Position numbers and translations under genes: made by a program. A stretch of DNA of 32,474 nt from JBEVNX01 sp040507895 (GTDB taxonomy: Bacteria > Desulfobacterota > Binatia > JACPRU01). Location of the stretch: assembly GCA_040507895.1 (NCBI GenBank), contig JBEVNX010000076.1, forward strand, positions 1-32,474, written 5' to 3'. Positions 6,796-14,038 of this stretch are shown here, one piece after another (the first letter of the stretch is position 1; each line of letters begins with the position of its first letter). The notes below the pieces were generated by a model that saw only the letters and a program-made list of their open reading frames with translations, ran no database searches and had not been told where the DNA came from.

Positions 6796-7755
6796 ATGAA
6801 CGAGAGAGCCAAGGACGAGCTGATCCTGTTCGCCGGTCACTCCAACCCGGCGCTCGCCGCCGCCGTGGCTCGGGATCTCGGCGTCGGGCTCGGCGCGGCG
6901 GAAGTTCGTACGTTCAGCGACGGCGAGATCCTCGTCGAGATCGACGAAAACGTGCGCGGCGGCGATGTCTTCGTTCTCCAGTCCATCTGCACGCCCGGCA
7001 ACGACAACCTGATGCAGCTCCTCCTGATGCTCGATGCGCTGAAGCGCGCCTCCGCGAAGCGCATCACCGCGGTCATGCCCTACTACGGCTATGCTCGGCA
7101 GGACCGCAAGGTCGCGCCGCGCGTGCCGATCAGCGCGAAGTTGATCGCCGACCTGGTGACCACGGCGGGCGCTTCGCGGGTGCTGACGATGGACCTGCAT
7201 GCCGGTCAGATTCAGGGCTTCTTCAACATTCCGGTCGACAATCTCTACGCCACGCCGGTGCTCTTGCCGTACATCCGCGAGCGCGTGGCGGGGGATCAAG
7301 TGGCGGTGGTGAGCCCGGACGCCGGCGGCGTCGAGCGCGCTCGGGCCGTCGCCAAGCGGCTCGATGCTGGCCTGGCGATCATCGACAAGCGGCGCCCCGG
7401 CCCCAACGAAGTCGCGGAGATGCGCATCATCGGTGACGTGGTCGGGTGCTCGGCGATTCTCGTGGACGACATCGTCGACACGGCGGGCACGATCGTCACC
7501 GCCGCCGCCGCCCTGCGGGAGGCCGGCGCCCGTCGCGTCATCGGCTGCTGTACTCACGGCGTGCTGTCGGGGCCGGCGATCGAGCGCCTGAAGTCGTCGG
7601 CGATCGAGGAGCTCGTCGTCACGGACACCATTCCTCTAGGCTCGGAAGCCGCCCGGAGCGGTAAGGTGCATGTCCGGTCGGTGGCCCACCTGCTCGCCGA
7701 GGCGATTCGCCGAACCCACGACGAAGAATCGATCAGCTCGCTGTTTCTTTCGTAG
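6796..7755 (+). CDS. prs: Ribose-phosphate pyrophosphokinase
   Basis: PRPP synthetase makes 5-phosphoribosyl-1-pyrophosphate from ribose 5-phosphate and ATP, feeding purine, pyrimidine, His, Trp and NAD synthesis. The product is 319 residues, standard length. Key blocks: ELILFAGHSNPALA, FSDGEILVEIDENVRGGDVFVLQS, YYGYARQDRK (ATP site), TMDLHAGQIQGFFNIPVDNL (metal/PRPP signature), VVSPDAGGVERAR, and the ribose-phosphate loop LVDDIVDTAGTI. The ATG at 6796 gives the right N-terminus, but no Shine-Dalgarno is visible in the 19 nt between tRNA-Gln and the start. rplY follows after 9 bp. The usual upstream neighbour ispE is missing here. Confidence 0.97.
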   Translation: MNERAKDELILFAGHSNPALAAAVARDLGVGLGAAEVRTFSDGEILVEIDENVRGGDVFVLQSICTPGNDNLMQLLLMLDALKRASAKRITAVMPYYGYARQDRKVAPRVPISAKLIADLVTTAGASRVLTMDLHAGQIQGFFNIPVDNLYATPVLLPYIRERVAGDQVAVVSPDAGGVERARAVAKRLDAGLAIIDKRRPGPNEVAEMRIIGDVVGCSAILVDDIVDTAGTIVTAAAALREAGARRVIGCCTHGVLSGPAIERLKSSAIEELVVTDTIPLGSEAARSGKVHVRSVAHLLAEAIRRTHDEESISSLFLS

Positions 7756-7764
7756 GAGGGGACT

Positions 7765-8445
7765 ATGGAGATCGTTTCCGTCACCGTCGAGACGCGCGCC
7801 GCATCCGGCAAGGGGCCGGCGAGGCGAGTCCGCTCGAGCGGTAAGGTCCCGGCGGTGTTCTACGGGCCGAACCAGCGCGAGGCGATTCCGCTGCAAATGG
7901 AAGAGAAGGAATTCGCCAAGAAGATCGCCGTTCTCGAGGGCTCGGCCTTGATCCAGTTCGAGTCGGTGGCGCCCGAGCTGAAGAGCCGCATGGTGCTGCT
8001 GCGTGCAGTGCAGAGCCATCCCGTCAGCGGCGCGGTCCTGCACGCCGACTTCTACGAGGTCGATCTGACGAAGAAGCTCGAGGTCACCGTGGCGCTGCAC
8101 TTCACCGGCAAGCCGGTGGGTGTCGAGGCCGGCGGGATTCTGCAACCCATCGTCCGCGAGATCACGGTGAAGTGCTTGCCGACCGAGATCCCCGCGTTCA
8201 TCGAGGTCGACGTCAGCGCCCTCGGCATCCACGACTCGATCCACGTCGAGGAGATCCAGCTGCCCCGGGGCATCGAGCCGGTGTACGAGACGAACTTCAC
8301 CGTGGTCACGGTGTCCCCGCCGACGGTCGAGGAGGTGAAGGTCGAGGCCGCGCCGGAAGGCGTGCCGGTCGAAGGCGCGCCGGCGCCTGCGGAGGGCGCA
8401 GTGCCCACCGCGGAGCCTGCCGAGGGCGCGAAGAAGGGCGAGTAG
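7765..8445 (+). CDS. rplY: 50S ribosomal protein L25, long CTC/TL5 form
   Basis: L25 binds 5S rRNA in the large subunit. This 226-residue protein is the long, two-domain CTC/TL5 form. The N-terminal L25 domain (about 1-92) has the hallmark GKGPARRVRSSGKVPAVFYG, and the TL5 beta domain (about 97-185) follows with HFTGKPVGVEAGGILQ and the ITVKCLPTEIPAFIEVDVS block. A low-complexity Ala/Glu/Pro tail ends it (VEAAPEGVPVEGAPAPAEGA...). The ATG at 7765 has a good AGGAGGGG Shine-Dalgarno. It lies between prs and pth, its usual place. The stop codon sits in the loop of a perfect hairpin, described separately. Confidence 0.96.
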   Translation: MEIVSVTVETRAASGKGPARRVRSSGKVPAVFYGPNQREAIPLQMEEKEFAKKIAVLEGSALIQFESVAPELKSRMVLLRAVQSHPVSGAVLHADFYEVDLTKKLEVTVALHFTGKPVGVEAGGILQPIVREITVKCLPTEIPAFIEVDVSALGIHDSIHVEEIQLPRGIEPVYETNFTVVTVSPPTVEEVKVEAAPEGVPVEGAPAPAEGAVPTAEPAEGAKKGE

Positions 8446-8453
8446 CTCGCCCT
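8435..8453 (+). other. Perfect hairpin with the rplY stop codon as its loop
   Basis: AGGGCGAG (8435-8442) and CTCGCCCT (8446-8453) are exact inverted repeats, with TAG (the rplY stop) as the 3-nt loop. No U-run follows, so it is not a standard terminator. It ends 10 nt before the pth ATG. A near-identical structure closes rplI (11556-11572). It could pause or stabilise RNA or tune pth translation; its role is inferred only. Confidence 0.45.
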
Positions 8454-8463
8454 CGCGGGTTGG

Positions 8464-9045
8464 ATGAAAGTGATCGTTGGCCTAGGCAACCCAGGCGGCT
8501 CGTATGCGCGCAGCCGTCACAACGTCGGATTCCGGGTCCTCGATCGGCTCGCCGAGCGCCATCGCCTGCACTTCTCGCGGCGGGAATACAAGTCGCAGGT
8601 TGCGGAAGGACGCATCGACGATGAGCGGGTGATGCTGATGAAGCCCCAGACCTACATGAATCTCAGCGGGGAGGCCGTGCAACGCGCGCGGCGCAGCCTA
8701 CGGATCGAGCCGGCGCAATTCCTCGTCGTCTACGACGATCTGGACCTCTCGGTCGGGCGGCTGCGGGTTACGCGCAGTGGCGGCGCGGGCGGGCATCACG
8801 GCGTCGAATCGATCATCGAGGCGCTCGGTAGCAAGGAGTTCCCGCGAATCCGCGTCGGCATCGGGAGGCCGGGAAGCCGCGAGGCGAACGTGGACTACCT
8901 GCTCGACTCGTTGACGCCCGAGGATGCATCGACGCTGTCCGAGTCGGTCGCGCGCGCGGCCGACGCCGCCGAAGTCGTAGTGTGCGACGGAATCACCGCG
9001 GCGATGAATCGCTTCAATTCGCCGCCGAAAGCCGAGGCCGGGTAG
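8464..9045 (+). CDS. pth: Peptidyl-tRNA hydrolase
   Basis: Pth releases peptides from prematurely dropped peptidyl-tRNA so that tRNA can be recycled. The product is 193 residues, family-typical. It starts MKVIVGLGNPGGSYARSRHN: Asn9 and the catalytic His19 are in place, as are the MKPQTYMNLSG block (Asn66) and VVYDDLDL (Asp91), the residue that activates the catalytic His. The position of E. coli Asn114 is His112 here (GGHHGVES), a frequent natural variant. The ATG lies 18 nt after rplY, near the stop-codon hairpin, with only a weak Shine-Dalgarno. prs-rplY-pth is a widely conserved translation-linked cluster. Confidence 0.96.
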   Translation: MKVIVGLGNPGGSYARSRHNVGFRVLDRLAERHRLHFSRREYKSQVAEGRIDDERVMLMKPQTYMNLSGEAVQRARRSLRIEPAQFLVVYDDLDLSVGRLRVTRSGGAGGHHGVESIIEALGSKEFPRIRVGIGRPGSREANVDYLLDSLTPEDASTLSESVARAADAAEVVVCDGITAAMNRFNSPPKAEAG

Positions 9046-9113
9046 CGTACGATCCGCTTTTGCTCCTTGCTCGCGCCGTGAGCGACGCGGGCCATAGACC
9101 AAAGGGAGGTTCG

Positions 9114-9482
9114 ATGTACGATTACGAGACACTGACCGTTCTGCATCCCGATCTCGGGGAGGCCGGCTCGAAGGAGCTGGTGCAGAAGGTGCGCGGCATC
9201 CTCGAGGCCGGGCGCGCCGAGATCAAGAAGGTCGACGAATGGGGTATGCGCGAGCTCGCTTATCCCATTCGCAAGCAGCGACGGGGGATCTATGCGCTCG
9301 TCGAATACAGGAGCGAGCCGCCGGCGGTCGCTGAGCTCGAACGCCAGCTCAAGCTGAACGACCAGGTGCTGCGCTTCATTACCGTGCGGCAGGTGCAGAA
9401 GAAGATGCTGCCGCCGCGCCGACCGCGGGTCGATCGCGACGAGAGCGGCGATGGAGAGCTGCTGATGGAGGAAACGCGCTGA
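9114..9482 (+). CDS. rpsF: 30S ribosomal protein S6
   Basis: S6 binds 16S rRNA as a partner of S18 in the 30S platform. The product is 122 residues. The ferredoxin-like S6 fold is recognisable from MYDYETLTVLHPDL, the strand WGMRELAYPIRKQRRGIYALVEY, and LKLNDQVLRFITVRQ. The tail is charged (RPRVDRDESGDGELLMEETR), as in other proteobacterial S6 proteins that are polyglutamylated or acidic at the end. The ATG at 9114 is preceded by AAAGGGAGG, an excellent Shine-Dalgarno, which fixes the start although the frame is open further upstream. It heads the rpsF-priB-rpsR-DUF2232-rplI cluster. The 68-bp gap from pth shows a -10-like TACGAT (9048-9053) but no good -35. Confidence 0.96.
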   Translation: MYDYETLTVLHPDLGEAGSKELVQKVRGILEAGRAEIKKVDEWGMRELAYPIRKQRRGIYALVEYRSEPPAVAELERQLKLNDQVLRFITVRQVQKKMLPPRRPRVDRDESGDGELLMEETR

Positions 9483-9511
9483 GCGCGCAGGCGGGGAAAG
9501 CCGCGCGGTGG

Positions 9512-9808
9512 GTGAACCGGGTCGATCTCGCGGGCACGGTCGCTTCGATGCCCGAGCGCCGGACCACGCCCGCCGGTACGCCGGTCCTGCAGTTTCGCTT
9601 GCAGGTCGAGCCGAGCCCGCACGACCCCGCCATACCCGGCTGCCTGTTGACCGTCGTCGCGCTCGGCGAGAGCGCGGCGGCGACCGAGGTGGTCGAGGGG
9701 AGCGCGGTGGAGATCGTGGGATCGCTCACCGAGCGGCGCTGGCGCGGGCCGGGCGCGGTTCGCCAGAGCCGCTTCGAGATACTGGCCCGCTCGGTGCGCG
9801 TGTTGTAA
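9512..9808 (+). CDS. priB: OB-fold single-strand-binding protein, PriB-like (primosomal protein N)
   Basis: A 98-residue protein between rpsF and rpsR, exactly where priB lies in beta- and gammaproteobacteria. The sequence NRVDLAGTVASMPERRTTPAGTPVLQFRLQVE is the first half of a PriB/SSB OB fold, and VEGSAVEIVGSLTERRWRG with ILARSVRVL at the end form the later strands. PriB stabilises PriA on stalled forks and helps reload DnaB. It lacks the acidic C-terminal tip of SSB, which also favours PriB. The GTG at 9512 is the first start in the frame after rpsF and has a GGGGAAAG element about 12 nt upstream. The family call is good; the primosomal role is inferred from position. Confidence 0.75.
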   Translation: MNRVDLAGTVASMPERRTTPAGTPVLQFRLQVEPSPHDPAIPGCLLTVVALGESAAATEVVEGSAVEIVGSLTERRWRGPGAVRQSRFEILARSVRVL

Positions 9809-9839
9809 GAGTTACGGTTCGCTCGAGGAGGAGGAATTC

Positions 9840-10136
9840 ATGGAGTCAACGAGGGGTCGTTCCGGAGGCGGCGGCAAGCGCCGCGGCAGGCCCGGCGACG
9901 ACAAGATGCCGTTTCGACGCCGTATGCAGCGGCGCAAAGTCTGTCGTTTCTGCGCGGAGAGAGTACCGATCGACTACAAGGACGTCCGGCTGCTAGGTAG
10001 CTTCATCACCGAGCGCGGCAAGCTGATTCCGAACCGGATCACCGGCAACTGCTCTCGCCACCAGCGCGAGCTCACCACCGCCGTCAAGCGGGCCCGCAAC
10101 GTCGCCCTGCTGCCCTTCGCCTCATCCACGGTCTGA
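9840..10136 (+). CDS. rpsR: 30S ribosomal protein S18
   Basis: S18 pairs with S6 on the 30S platform. The core begins around residue 23 (MPFRRRMQRRKVCRFCAE) and runs through YKDVRLLGSFITERGKLIPNRITGNCSRHQR to AVKRARNVALLPF, all canonical. CRFC plus the later Cys and His suggest the zinc-binding version of S18. At 98 residues it is longer than the usual roughly 75, owing to a Gly/Arg-rich N-terminal extension (RGRSGGGGKRRGRPGDDK). The ATG at 9840 is preceded by GAGGAGGAGG, so the extension is almost certainly translated. It lies 31 bp after the PriB-like gene. Confidence 0.95.
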   Translation: MESTRGRSGGGGKRRGRPGDDKMPFRRRMQRRKVCRFCAERVPIDYKDVRLLGSFITERGKLIPNRITGNCSRHQRELTTAVKRARNVALLPFASSTV

Positions 10137-10160
10137 GCCAGGACCGATCGAGAGCTCGCC

Positions 10161-11093
10161 GTGCCCCGAACCCCTCTGAGATCGCTGTTGCGCGCCGCGG
10201 CGGCCAGCGCACTGCTTTTCAGCGTCGGCATGCTTTTGCCTGTCGGGGGTCTCCTGCTGCTGGTGCTCACCCCTCAGCCCGCGCTGCGGCTGGTTGGGGC
10301 GAGCACGCCGCAGCGCCTGGCTCTCCTCGCATTCGTAGCCGCCGTCGCCGGTTCGAGCGCCGGCGCGGCTTCGGGGGTGCTCTACCTCGCGAGCTTCGGG
10401 CTCATGACGTTGATGGTGCCGATCGTTCTGGAGCGTGACTGGTCCATCGAGGTGACTATCGGCGCCGTCACGGTCCTGATCGCCGCGGCGATCCTCGCGA
10501 TCGTGTTCGCCAGCGCCTCGCCGGCGGCGCTGCTCGGAGCGCTGCGCCAATCGCTCGAAAACATGCGCTCCGAGGCGATCCAAGTCTATCAGCGCGCCGG
10601 GTTGTCTGCGGAGGTGGTTCGACAGCTCGAGGACGGCAGCGTGCGAGTGATCGACTGGACGCTGCGCCTCACGCCGGCGTTGCTCGTGGCCGCGATCGCG
10701 GCCGCCACGCTGCTGAACGTCGACTTGCTGCGCCGTCACCAGCGCCTTCAGGGCCTCGCGCCCGTGTTCGGCGACCTCACCCGCTGGAAGTCCCCGCCCG
10801 AGCTGGTCTGGATACTCATCGCCAGCGGCTACGGCGCGTTCCTCACCGGGGGGGCGGTCGCGTGGCTGGCGGCGAATCTCTTCGCGGTGCTGCTCGCGGT
10901 GTACTTCTGTCAGGGCCTGGTGATCGCCCAGTTCTACATGCGCCGCTGGCGCTCGCCGCTTTGGCTCGTCGGGCTTGTCTATCTGTTCATCCTGCTGGAA
11001 TGGCTCGTCGCGACGGGCGTGATGCTCGTCGGCGTGTTCGACCTCTGGGCGGACTTCCGCCGCTTGAATCCGCGACCGGTCGAGGAGGATTAG
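10161..11093 (+). CDS. DUF2232 polytopic membrane protein
   Basis: A 310-residue integral membrane protein from a GTG at 10161. Hydrophobic segments cover most of the length: for example ALLFSVGMLLPVGGLLLLVL, VTVLIAAAILAIVFA and the C-terminal LVGLVYLFILLEWLVATGVM, with a late NLFAVLLAVYFCQGLVIAQFYMR segment. Position between rpsR and rplI, and the C-terminal pattern around YFCQGLVIAQFYMRRW, fit the DUF2232 family found at this place in deltaproteobacteria and Firmicutes. The molecular role of the family is not known to me. Its stop precedes the rplI ATG by 7 bp, and the rplI Shine-Dalgarno lies inside its end, implying coupled expression. Confidence 0.82.
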   Translation: MPRTPLRSLLRAAAASALLFSVGMLLPVGGLLLLVLTPQPALRLVGASTPQRLALLAFVAAVAGSSAGAASGVLYLASFGLMTLMVPIVLERDWSIEVTIGAVTVLIAAAILAIVFASASPAALLGALRQSLENMRSEAIQVYQRAGLSAEVVRQLEDGSVRVIDWTLRLTPALLVAAIAAATLLNVDLLRRHQRLQGLAPVFGDLTRWKSPPELVWILIASGYGAFLTGGAVAWLAANLFAVLLAVYFCQGLVIAQFYMRRWRSPLWLVGLVYLFILLEWLVATGVMLVGVFDLWADFRRLNPRPVEED

Positions 11094-11100
11094 AAGCCCC

Positions 11101-11565
11101 ATGGATGTCATCCTGCAACAAGACGTCGAGAACCTCGGGACGATCGGAGACGTGGTGAAGGTGAAGCCGGGATACGCGCGGAACTACCTCTTGCCGCGCG
11201 GACTCGCACTCCGGGCCGATGCCAAGAACCTCGCCATGCTGGAGCACCGCAAGCGATCGCTCGCGGCCAAGCGCGCCAAGGTGGCGAAGGCGAACGAGGC
11301 GGCGGCGACGCGCCTTGTCGCCTTGTCGCTGTCGATTGCCGCGCGCGCCGGCGAAGAGCAGAAGCTCTTCGGCTCAATCACCAATCTCGACATCCAAAGG
11401 GCGCTCGCCGCGCAGGGATTCGAGATCGACCGCAAGAAAATTCACCTGGAGGCGCCGATCAAGACGCTCGGCGAGCACGTTGCGACTGTCGACCTCGGCG
11501 CGGGAGTACACGCGCCGCTCAAGTTGACGGTCGTGCCGCTCGAGGAGCCGGCACGGAGCGAGTAG
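11101..11565 (+). CDS. rplI: 50S ribosomal protein L9
   Basis: L9 binds 23S rRNA with its N-terminal domain and reaches out of the ribosome to help keep reading frame. The product is 154 residues, near the family norm. The signature is plain: MDVILQQDVENLGTIGDVVKVKPGYARNYLLPRGLA (about 1-36), then the long connecting helix rich in Lys/Ala/Glu, and the C-terminal domain LFGSITNLDIQRAL to GEHVATVDLGAGVHAPLKLTV. The ATG at 11101 uses the GAGGAGG at the end of the upstream gene. Like rplY, its stop codon lies in the loop of a perfect hairpin. It converges on murJ with 43 bp between stops. Confidence 0.96.
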   Translation: MDVILQQDVENLGTIGDVVKVKPGYARNYLLPRGLALRADAKNLAMLEHRKRSLAAKRAKVAKANEAAATRLVALSLSIAARAGEEQKLFGSITNLDIQRALAAQGFEIDRKKIHLEAPIKTLGEHVATVDLGAGVHAPLKLTVVPLEEPARSE

Positions 11566-11572
11566 CTCGCTC
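11556..11572 (+). other. Perfect hairpin with the rplI stop codon as its loop
   Basis: GAGCGAG (11556-11562) and CTCGCTC (11566-11572) are exact inverted repeats around TAG, the rplI stop. The core GCGAGTAGCTCGC is shared with the rplY end (8439-8451). No U-run follows. It lies in the short convergent gap with murJ, so it could help end or protect the ribosomal-protein mRNA, but this is inference. Confidence 0.45.
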
Positions 11573-11608
11573 GCGAGCCGGCCGACCCGAGCTCGCGCGC
11601 GGAATGGC

Positions 11609-13252
11609 TCAAAGCGATCGGCGCTCGAGCGCTCGCTGGAACGCGTCGGACAGCCGTTTCAGCTCGTCGATGTGGAGCGCGCGGCCGGTCAGATAGAAGA
11701 CGGCCGCGCCGAGCGGCACGGTGGTGGCGACTTGCGCCAACGACCCGGCGAACCCCTCCGCTTTGCCGAGGAACTGGAGCCAGAGCCAGCAAACCGAGGC
11801 CATCACCGCGGTAGCGGGGGCGGCGCGCGCTACCACCCGCCGCAGCCCGAGCGACCCCGCACCGGTTCGCCTGCGCAGCAGTATCAGCAGCAGGGCCGAG
11901 TTCCACAACGCGACCACCGAGGTAGACAGCGCGAGACCCGCATGTCCGAGGTGCAGCACGTGGATCGCCAGCCAGTTGCTCGCGAGGTTGATTGCGACCG
12001 AAAGCGCGCTCACGTTCATCGGGGTCCGCGCGTCGTTGAGGGCATAGAAGGCGGGCGCGAGGATCTTGATGGTGGCGTAACCGGTGAGGCCCAAGGCGTA
12101 CGCAGCCAGCGCCAGCGCCGACGCGTGCGTGTCGTCGGGGCCGAATCGTCCGTGCTGATAGATGACAGCGATGATCGGCTCCGCGCAGATCGCCAGGCCC
12201 GCCGCGGCCGGCAGGCAGAGGAGCGAGAGCAGGCGAAGCCCTTCGCCCAGGCTCGCGCGGAACGCCCTGAGATCGCCGCGCGCGGCGGACCTCGCCAGCG
12301 AAGGCAGCGCGACCGTGCCGAGCGCCACGCCGAACATGCCGATCGGCAGGTACATGAGGCGGAACGCGATGCTTAGCCACGACACCGCTCCGTTGCCGAG
12401 CTCGGAGGCGAAGTAGGTGTTGACGACTACGTTGATCTGGACGGCCGCGATCCCGAGCGTGGCAGGCCCCATCAGGCGCATGACCTGGATGACGCCCGGG
12501 TCTCGAAAGCCGGCAACGGGACTGTAGCGGAACCCGACGCGGCGCAAGGCCGGCAGCTGCACGAGGAACTGCAGCGCTCCGCCGACGAGCGTGCCGATCG
12601 CCATGGCGACGAGCGCCGCCACACTGTCGCCCGGCGCGGCACCGTCTCCGTGCTTCCAGGGCAAGTAGCTCGGCGCCAACCAGGCGACGAACGCGAGGCC
12701 CCCAACGACCGAGCCGACGTTGAAGAACGACGAGGCCGAGGCCGGAACGAGGAAAACAGCGCGAGCGTTCAGCACGCCCATCGCAACCGCCGCGACCGCG
12801 ACGAGCAGCAGAAACGGGAAGAGGATTCGCGTCAGCTTGATCGTCAGCTCGATCTTCCCCGGTTCGTCTCGGAAGCCCGGCGCGATCCACTCGACGATCC
12901 ACGGCGAGGCGAGGATGCCCGCGACGACGACGGCGCCGACCACCAAGACGAGGTCGTTCAGCACCCGATTGGCGAGCTCCCATGCGGGCCGTTCGCCTTC
13001 GCGCTCGAGCTTCTGCGCGAACGTGGAGACGAACGCAGCCGACAGGGCGCCCTCGGCGAACAGGTCGCGCAACAAGTTGGGGATACGGAACGCGGCGATG
13101 AACGCGTCGAGCTCTCGGCTGGCGCCGAAGAGCGCGGTGAACACGACCTCCCGGACGAGGCCGAGCACGCGGCTGGCGAGGACCGCCAGGCTGACGCCTC
13201 CTGCGGCGCGCCCCAGGCCCTGACTGGAGCTCGGCGGCGGCCGTCCCGTCAC
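11609..13252 (-). CDS. murJ: Lipid II flippase MurJ (MviN)
   Basis: MurJ moves lipid II across the inner membrane for peptidoglycan synthesis. The product is 547 residues with about 14 predicted membrane segments. Family blocks are clear: SLAVLASRVLGLVREVVFTALFG at the start, DAFIAAFRIPNLLRDLFAEGALSAAFVSTF, the RILFPFLLLVAVAAVAMGVLNA helix, ALGTVALPSLAR, and LAPAFYALNDARTPM. The conserved arginines (RIPN, RILFPF) that line the MurJ cavity are present. The start is a GTG at 13252 with no strong Shine-Dalgarno; 20 extra polar residues precede the first helix. It lies 28 bp after the PPOX-family gene on the same strand and converges on rplI. Confidence 0.95.
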   Translation of the reverse strand: MTGRPPPSSSQGLGRAAGGVSLAVLASRVLGLVREVVFTALFGASRELDAFIAAFRIPNLLRDLFAEGALSAAFVSTFAQKLEREGERPAWELANRVLNDLVLVVGAVVVAGILASPWIVEWIAPGFRDEPGKIELTIKLTRILFPFLLLVAVAAVAMGVLNARAVFLVPASASSFFNVGSVVGGLAFVAWLAPSYLPWKHGDGAAPGDSVAALVAMAIGTLVGGALQFLVQLPALRRVGFRYSPVAGFRDPGVIQVMRLMGPATLGIAAVQINVVVNTYFASELGNGAVSWLSIAFRLMYLPIGMFGVALGTVALPSLARSAARGDLRAFRASLGEGLRLLSLLCLPAAAGLAICAEPIIAVIYQHGRFGPDDTHASALALAAYALGLTGYATIKILAPAFYALNDARTPMNVSALSVAINLASNWLAIHVLHLGHAGLALSTSVVALWNSALLLILLRRRTGAGSLGLRRVVARAAPATAVMASVCWLWLQFLGKAEGFAGSLAQVATTVPLGAAVFYLTGRALHIDELKRLSDAFQRALERRSL

Positions 13253-13280
13253 GGCGTCGGCCGCGGGAGATTGGCCGGCC

Positions 13281-13715
13281 TCAATAGGTGCCCCGGAGCT
13301 TCGAATGGTCCCAGCTCGCCACGCGCTCGGGGCGGACGCGGATCGCCACGCGCTTGGCGGCCTGGCGCCGCAGGTCGTCGTCGATCGACAGGTCGCGGGA
13401 GGGGTCGTGCTTGATCCGAATCTGGCCGAGGATCTCGATGCACAGGTCCAAGTCGTCCACGAGCTCGCCGACGCCGCGGATCATCAGACCGCGCAGCTCC
13501 GCGTACTCGGTCCCCGATTCGGCGAGCAAAGAGACCTTGGGATTGCGCCGGAGGTTGACCACCTTCTGCGCTTTGCGGAACGACGTCATGTGCACCAGAC
13601 CGTCGATCCGCGCGAACCACATCGCCACGGAGTGAGGATAGCCGCGCCCATCGATGGTGCTGAGCATGACTGTTCTCGATCGGGCGAGGAAGGCCGCCTG
13701 CTCGTCGGCCGTCAT
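13281..13715 (-). CDS. PPOX-class (pyridoxamine 5'-phosphate oxidase family) protein, probably flavin- or F420-binding
   Basis: A 144-residue split-barrel protein. AFLARSRTVMLSTIDGRGYPHSVAMWFARIDG is the opening pair of strands of PNPOx-like proteins (the 'ATxxxDGxPH' pattern), followed by TSFRKAQKVVNLRRNPKVSLL and the end VAIRVRPERVASWDHSKLRGTY, typical of the F420/flavin-dependent Rv1155-like subgroup. Cofactor and substrate are not known; it is unlikely to be the true PdxH. The ATG at 13715 is preferred because GAGGCGAG lies about 7 nt upstream. An ATG at 13739, eight codons earlier, lacks one. It sits between a small membrane protein gene and murJ, all on the minus strand. Confidence 0.75.
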   Translation of the reverse strand: MTADEQAAFLARSRTVMLSTIDGRGYPHSVAMWFARIDGLVHMTSFRKAQKVVNLRRNPKVSLLAESGTEYAELRGLMIRGVGELVDDLDLCIEILGQIRIKHDPSRDLSIDDDLRRQAAKRVAIRVRPERVASWDHSKLRGTY

Positions 13716-13792
13716 GGCGATCTCGCCTCTGCGGTTCATCGCGTGCTGGCGCGCCGCGGCCCCGCCGCTTGGACGTCCGCGGGCCGGCCCGC

Positions 13793-13960
13793 CTACTTCT
13801 TTCTCTTGTCGCTGCCGGCGCTGTAGCCGTCGCTCTGCTCCACCGCCCAGTCGCGCCACTGGAGCGTGAAGCGGCGGAATCGATGCAGCTCGTCGCCGTA
13901 GTTGGCGTAGAGGTAGACCGCCGTCGCACCGAACGCCAATCCCCAGAAGAACTGCCGCAT
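13793..13960 (-). CDS. Small single-span membrane protein, function unknown
   Basis: A 55-residue protein from an ATG at 13960. It begins MRQFFWGLAFGATAVYLYANYG, one membrane-spanning helix (about residues 4-20), followed by an amphipathic basic/acidic segment (DELHRFRRFTLQWRDWAVEQS) and a Lys/Arg-rich end. I do not know a family. It is divergent from the ubiA gene with 78 bp between starts and lies 77 bp upstream of the PPOX gene start. The compact hydrophobic start, the stop followed by a non-coding gap, and the clear space upstream make it a believable gene, but no homology supports it. Confidence 0.5.
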   Translation of the reverse strand: MRQFFWGLAFGATAVYLYANYGDELHRFRRFTLQWRDWAVEQSDGYSAGSDKRKK

Positions 13961-13999
13961 GGGTTCAAGGTATCGGAGCTTGCACGGCGCCTCAAGCGC

Positions 14000-14029
14000 T
14001 TGGCTCCGTCGCCGGTCGCTTGTTAGAGT
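14000..14029 (+). promoter_or_regulatory. Weak candidate promoter for the ubiA-family gene
   Basis: TTGGCT (14000-14005) and TAGAGT (14024-14029) are 18 nt apart, each matching 4 of 6 consensus bases. The implied start site (about 14036) is almost on the ATG at 14039, and no Shine-Dalgarno precedes that ATG. If the promoter is real, the message would be practically leaderless. Confidence 0.25.
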
Positions 14030-14038
14030 GGCCGGCCC

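Noticed and set aside
9048..9053. TACGAT as -10 of an rpsF promoter
   Set aside because: No acceptable -35 at 16-18 nt spacing.
11621..11632. 12-bp perfect palindrome GCGCTCGAGCGC near the rplI/murJ junction
   Set aside because: It lies within the last codons of murJ, and palindromes of this type are frequent in such GC-rich coding DNA.
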